From positions 1 to 28,977 of the IMG/VR virus record IMGVR_UViG_3300013126_003256: a stretch of 28,977 bases of DNA; one strand, 5' to 3'. Both the position numbers and the translations under genes were made by a program. Each line of letters starts with the position of its first letter. Positions within the stretch are counted from its first letter, which is position 1. The notes below the pieces were generated by a model. The model worked only from the letters and a program-made list of their open reading frames with translations. It was not told where the DNA came from and did not search any database. The DNA is from a virus. Shown piece by piece: positions 27,545 to 28,977 of this stretch.

Positions 27545-28426
27545 ATGAGCAACAATCACGACGGGCACACATGCCCTTCGGCGACCTATCCCTGCGCGAA
27601 ACGAAGCTCGGAAGGTCGCCCCCACGCCACGACTTGGGGCCAAATCCGCCGGGCCCTAACCACCCACAGCCGCGAAAGACAGCCTGACAAAGGCGATGTC
27701 GCGTGCTGGGCCCCTCACACCTTCAAAGTGGGGGCCGCTCGCAAAGCCGGAAACATCGACCGAGTGTGGGCGCTGGTGTTGGACTTCGACCAACCCGGCG
27801 ACAGCGTATCGAAGACGATGGAGCAGTTCCAAGGCTACGAACGGGCAAGCTATGCAACGTATTCCAGCGTTGCAGGGGCCGAAAAGTCCCGGCTTGTGCT
27901 TCCGCTAAAAGAGCCAGTGTCAGGCGCCATCTGGCCGGATGTCATCCGCATTGTGATGGACAGTCTGTCCCTAATCGCCGACAAAAAATGCACGGACCCT
28001 TCCCGTCTTTTCCTCCTTCCCTGCGAAGGACCGGACACCCAATCAGCGTTCGAGCCGGGCGAACTGTTGTCCCTCGCAACCGTCACCCGTGAGGCGGAAA
28101 CCAACGCCGAACTCCGCAAGCGTGCGATTGAACGTCGCAACATCGAATCACGCAGGGCTGCACAGTTTGCCCAGCACTCGGACAAAGCCTGGGCCTACCT
28201 CTTGGCCACCTCCCCGGACGCCCGCGCCGATGCAGCTTACAGGCTTGGTCTGGCGATTGTCGAGCGTTCAACCGGACGCTTTGCGATTCACGGCCTATGC
28301 CCATCTTGTGGGCATAAATCCGTGTGGTTCGCCATCGACAACCAGCGAAGCTCCGGCGCATTCTGTAACCACAAGAACTCTTGCGGCTGGTCGGGTTCCC
28401 TCGCCACCCTATTGGGGCGTCCATGA
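27545..28426 (+). CDS. primase-like replication protein with zinc ribbon
   Basis: The 293-residue product resembles archaeo-eukaryotic-type primases of phages and plasmids. VWALVLDFDQPGD (Asp80, Asp82) is like metal-binding motif I. YATYSSVAGAEKSRLVLPLK (103-122) sits where such proteins have a TYSH...R.VLPL block, with Ser in place of the usual His. DPSRLFLLP (151-159) is the third block. A helical linker follows, then a zinc ribbon (C252, C255, C274, C280). It would prime DNA synthesis at the nearby candidate origin. The missing His leaves catalysis open, so it might be an initiator derived from a primase. AAGGGG precedes ATG 27545. Confidence 0.7.
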   Translation: MSNNHDGHTCPSATYPCAKRSSEGRPHATTWGQIRRALTTHSRERQPDKGDVACWAPHTFKVGAARKAGNIDRVWALVLDFDQPGDSVSKTMEQFQGYERASYATYSSVAGAEKSRLVLPLKEPVSGAIWPDVIRIVMDSLSLIADKKCTDPSRLFLLPCEGPDTQSAFEPGELLSLATVTREAETNAELRKRAIERRNIESRRAAQFAQHSDKAWAYLLATSPDARADAAYRLGLAIVERSTGRFAIHGLCPSCGHKSVWFAIDNQRSSGAFCNHKNSCGWSGSLATLLGRP

Positions 28427-28977
28427 CCACCCACACCGACACCCCACCGCAGGCGCTACCCTCAGAGGGCACCACCGCCACCGAGTCGCCGATGCCCCCC
28501 GAGACGCCCGACCAAGCATCATCCGACACTTTCCCCGATGACCCGTTTGGAGGCATTGACCCCACAGAGCCCCAAGCCGAAGACTTCGAAATCTTGCCGC
28601 CTCCCATGCGCCTTCACCCGGAAGCGGATTGGGGCATGGACACGCCATCCGCCCAATCCCGGCGCGCCGAAGCCCGAGCCCACCTCGACACCCACCTCGA
28701 TACAGTTGGCGATGAAACGGCAGAACCCGCAGACCGCAAGGCATCCGTTGCCTATTTGCGTCGATACCGCGTGGACGTGGCGGAAATCCTACACACAGAC
28801 ATCGACGTGGACCAAGCGATTGCCCGCGCCTCCGCGATTCGGGGCATGTCAGGCGACATTGCAAAGCTCCGGGGCGAATGCAAGGGCATCGAGAAACAGG
28901 CCGAAAAGGCCCAAGCCAAAGCCGAAAAGAAGTTCGCACCGTCATTCCGCACATCCGAGACCATCGTTGGTCCGTCC
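28423..28977 (+). CDS. hypothetical replication-operon protein, 3' end cut by window
   Basis: The start overlaps the primase stop in ATGA, and the frame is open through the last base (185 codons). The N-terminal 65 residues are disordered and rich in Pro, Thr, Asp and Glu (TTHTDTPPQALPSEGTTATE; MPPETPDQASSDTFPDDPFG). A helical part follows (SVAYLRRYRVDVAEILHTDI; DQAIARASAIRGMSGDIAKL), then a Lys/Ala/Glu-rich coiled coil. An acidic linker plus helices beside a primase could introduce a helicase or ssDNA-binding protein, but the visible part has no Walker motif. The identity is therefore open. Confidence 0.7.
   Translation, partial: MTTHTDTPPQALPSEGTTATESPMPPETPDQASSDTFPDDPFGGIDPTEPQAEDFEILPPPMRLHPEADWGMDTPSAQSRRAEARAHLDTHLDTVGDETAEPADRKASVAYLRRYRVDVAEILHTDIDVDQAIARASAIRGMSGDIAKLRGECKGIEKQAEKAQAKAEKKFAPSFRTSETIVGPS

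Noticed and set aside
1-28977. tRNA genes, CRISPR arrays, integrase or attachment sites
   Set aside because: I saw no cloverleaf, no regularly spaced repeat-spacer pattern and no recombinase motif. The 15-bp periodicity at 2-256 is the coding pattern of pentapeptide repeats.

Overview
The window looks like about 29 kb of the genome of a tailed double-stranded DNA phage with a long, non-contractile tail (siphovirus type). It carries large and small terminase, portal, scaffold, major capsid, connector, tail-tube and tape-measure genes. A tail-assembly chaperone pair has a likely -1 frameshift. I see no sheath or contractile baseplate genes. The sequence is GC-rich, and its sigma70-like promoters and Shine-Dalgarno sites fit a GC-rich bacterial host, which I cannot name. 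I see no integrase, repressor, tRNA or CRISPR array.

Layout. Positions 1-2479 hold small plus-strand genes: the end of a pentapeptide-repeat protein and six or seven short unknown genes, several linked by ATGA overlaps. Positions 2499-2547 are a convergent intergenic zone with two GC-rich hairpins. From about 25.2 kb down to 2.56 kb runs one long minus-strand late region, in transcription order: small terminase, large terminase, portal, a small conserved phage protein, scaffold, major capsid, three further head or neck genes, connector, tail terminator-like, tail tube, chaperones, an unknown tail protein, tape measure, a 1110-residue tail protein with sialidase-type Asp boxes, a 529-residue tail-tip protein, a small lipoprotein, host-contact proteins, an accessory cluster with an HNH gene flanked by a 44-bp direct repeat, an M15 endolysin, and small membrane proteins likely to act in lysis. 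Most neighbours overlap by 1-8 bp, so translational coupling is the rule. Candidate promoters lie before the terminase block (25160-25187) and before the capsid gene (20216-20244).

At 25.2-26.85 kb, also on the minus strand, are a MazG-like pyrophosphohydrolase and a complete bacterial-type beta sliding clamp (dnaN) behind its own strong promoter. From 27.5 kb to the right edge the plus strand starts again with a primase-like gene and an unidentified partner cut by the window end. Plus-strand genes at both ends suggest the contig may be circular or permuted, with one early operon running through the junction.

The most unusual part is the stretch of roughly 700 bp between dnaN and the primase gene (26850-27544). 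It holds seven copies of the 8-mer CCTAACAT, four of them on an exact 22-bp grid, a 19-bp palindrome, a 15-bp inverted repeat enclosing an AT-rich segment and a terminator-like hairpin, a possible 48-codon leader ORF, and a large stem-loop before the primase. It is a good candidate for a replication origin combined with the early/replication control region.
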